The notes under the pieces were generated by a model that was given only the letters and a program-made list of their open reading frames with translations, was not told the DNA's origin and searched no databases. Both the position numbers and the translations under genes were made by a program. A stretch of 64,000 nucleotides of DNA. It comes from Phaeobacter piscinae (lineage in GTDB: Bacteria; Pseudomonadota; Alphaproteobacteria; Rhodobacterales; Rhodobacteraceae). Below, in pieces: positions 63,700-64,000 of this stretch; position 1 is the stretch's first letter; the number at the start of each line of letters is the position of its first letter. The stretch lies in assembly GCF_002407245.1 (NCBI RefSeq), contig NZ_CP010681.1, forward strand, positions 1,116,001 through 1,180,000, in the 5' to 3' direction.

Positions 63700-64000
63700 A
63701 TGTTTTTCAAACGTGATGCAAAGAAACAGCAAGCTGAATCGACAATGGAACGATCGATCATGGATATGATCGATCGAACTCAGGCCATGATCCAATTCGA
63801 ACCCGACGGAACGATTCTGGAGGCCAATGCGAATTTCCTGGGCGCGGTCGGATACCAGCTTGAGGAAATCCAAGGTAAGCATCACTCGATGTTCGTCGAT
63901 CCCGATTATGCCCGCAGCGACGCCTATAAATCGTTCTGGGCGGATCTGGCGGCGGGGAAATTTTTCACCGATCAATATCCGCGCGTATCAAAAGCGGGGG
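63700..64000 (+). CDS. PAS-domain methyl-accepting chemotaxis protein, N-terminal part
   Basis: The first 100 residues are present and the rest runs off the window. They contain a cytoplasmic N terminus without signal peptide (MFFKRDAKKQQAESTMERS) and a PAS domain (MIDRTQAMIQFEPDGTILEANANFLGAVGYQLEEIQGKHHSMFVDPDYARSDAYKSFWADLAAGKFFTDQYPRVSKAG), as in BdlA/Aer-like soluble transducers. ATG 63700 follows GAGGG. The MCP signalling domain would have to lie outside the window. Confidence 0.8.
   Translation, partial: MFFKRDAKKQQAESTMERSIMDMIDRTQAMIQFEPDGTILEANANFLGAVGYQLEEIQGKHHSMFVDPDYARSDAYKSFWADLAAGKFFTDQYPRVSKAG

Overview
The window is high-GC, gene-dense chromosomal DNA from an alphaproteobacterium, most likely a marine Rhodobacteraceae of the Roseobacter group (Phaeobacter/Ruegeria-like). 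Supporting signs are the DUF177-rpmF-plsX-fabH-ihfA-merR block, an Lrp-type regulator divergent from a PutA without an N-terminal DNA-binding domain, divergent metR/metF, a Mur-like Fur protein, and many amino-acid and polyamine catabolic genes. I assign the taxon from family knowledge; there is no rRNA here. I see no insertion sequences, prophage or CRISPR array.

Layout. 1-5.4 kb: envelope, lipid and ribosome housekeeping genes (merR-like, ihfA, fabH, plsX, rpmF and DUF177 on the minus strand; a BamE-like lipoprotein divergent). 5.5-11.6 kb: an OlsB-like N-acyltransferase, an ABC-F ATPase, an acetyltransferase/GFA pair, an SDR dehydrogenase, a FemAB/GNAT-like protein and a tiny membrane ORF. 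11.6-23.6 kb: tyrS, anmK, a cupin, selO, two EamA transporters, an EEP nuclease, an RhlE-type helicase, a Mur-like regulator, eno and a CMD-family protein. 23.8-27.2 kb: two small lipoproteins and a nucleoside hydrolase-GrpB-GNAT operon.

27.3-37.2 kb is the most coherent metabolic region, all on the minus strand: a polar-amino-acid-type ABC transporter (ATPase, binding protein, two permeases), two glutamine-synthetase-like ligases, a class I glutamine amidotransferase, a PuuB-like FAD oxidase and a DegT-family aminotransferase. The set looks like uptake and gamma-glutamylation-dependent breakdown of an amine or amino acid. Three of its upstream regions carry versions of one palindrome, AATTTGATCAAATT, which suggests a shared, unidentified regulator. 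One permease appears to start at ATT.

37.3-39.5 kb: an overlapping TerB-TerB-PhnD-like operon of unknown role. 39.7-47.4 kb: valS (with a compositionally odd internal segment), an Lrp regulator divergent from an ornithine-decarboxylase-like gene with two operator-like sites 30 bp apart, and an orphan molybdenum hydroxylase large subunit overlapping a DUF2235 hydrolase. 48.6-54.6 kb: an SH3/membrane protein, GNAT, thioesterase, metF/metR (with a textbook MetR box), an inositol-monophosphatase-family protein, GFA and rhomboid. 54.7-64 kb: putA with its Lrp-type regulator, a TPR protein, tRNA-Leu(TAA), a glycosyltransferase, a large hybrid histidine kinase and the start of a PAS-containing, probably chemotaxis, protein. 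Several convergent gene pairs are separated by long palindromes or strong hairpins.
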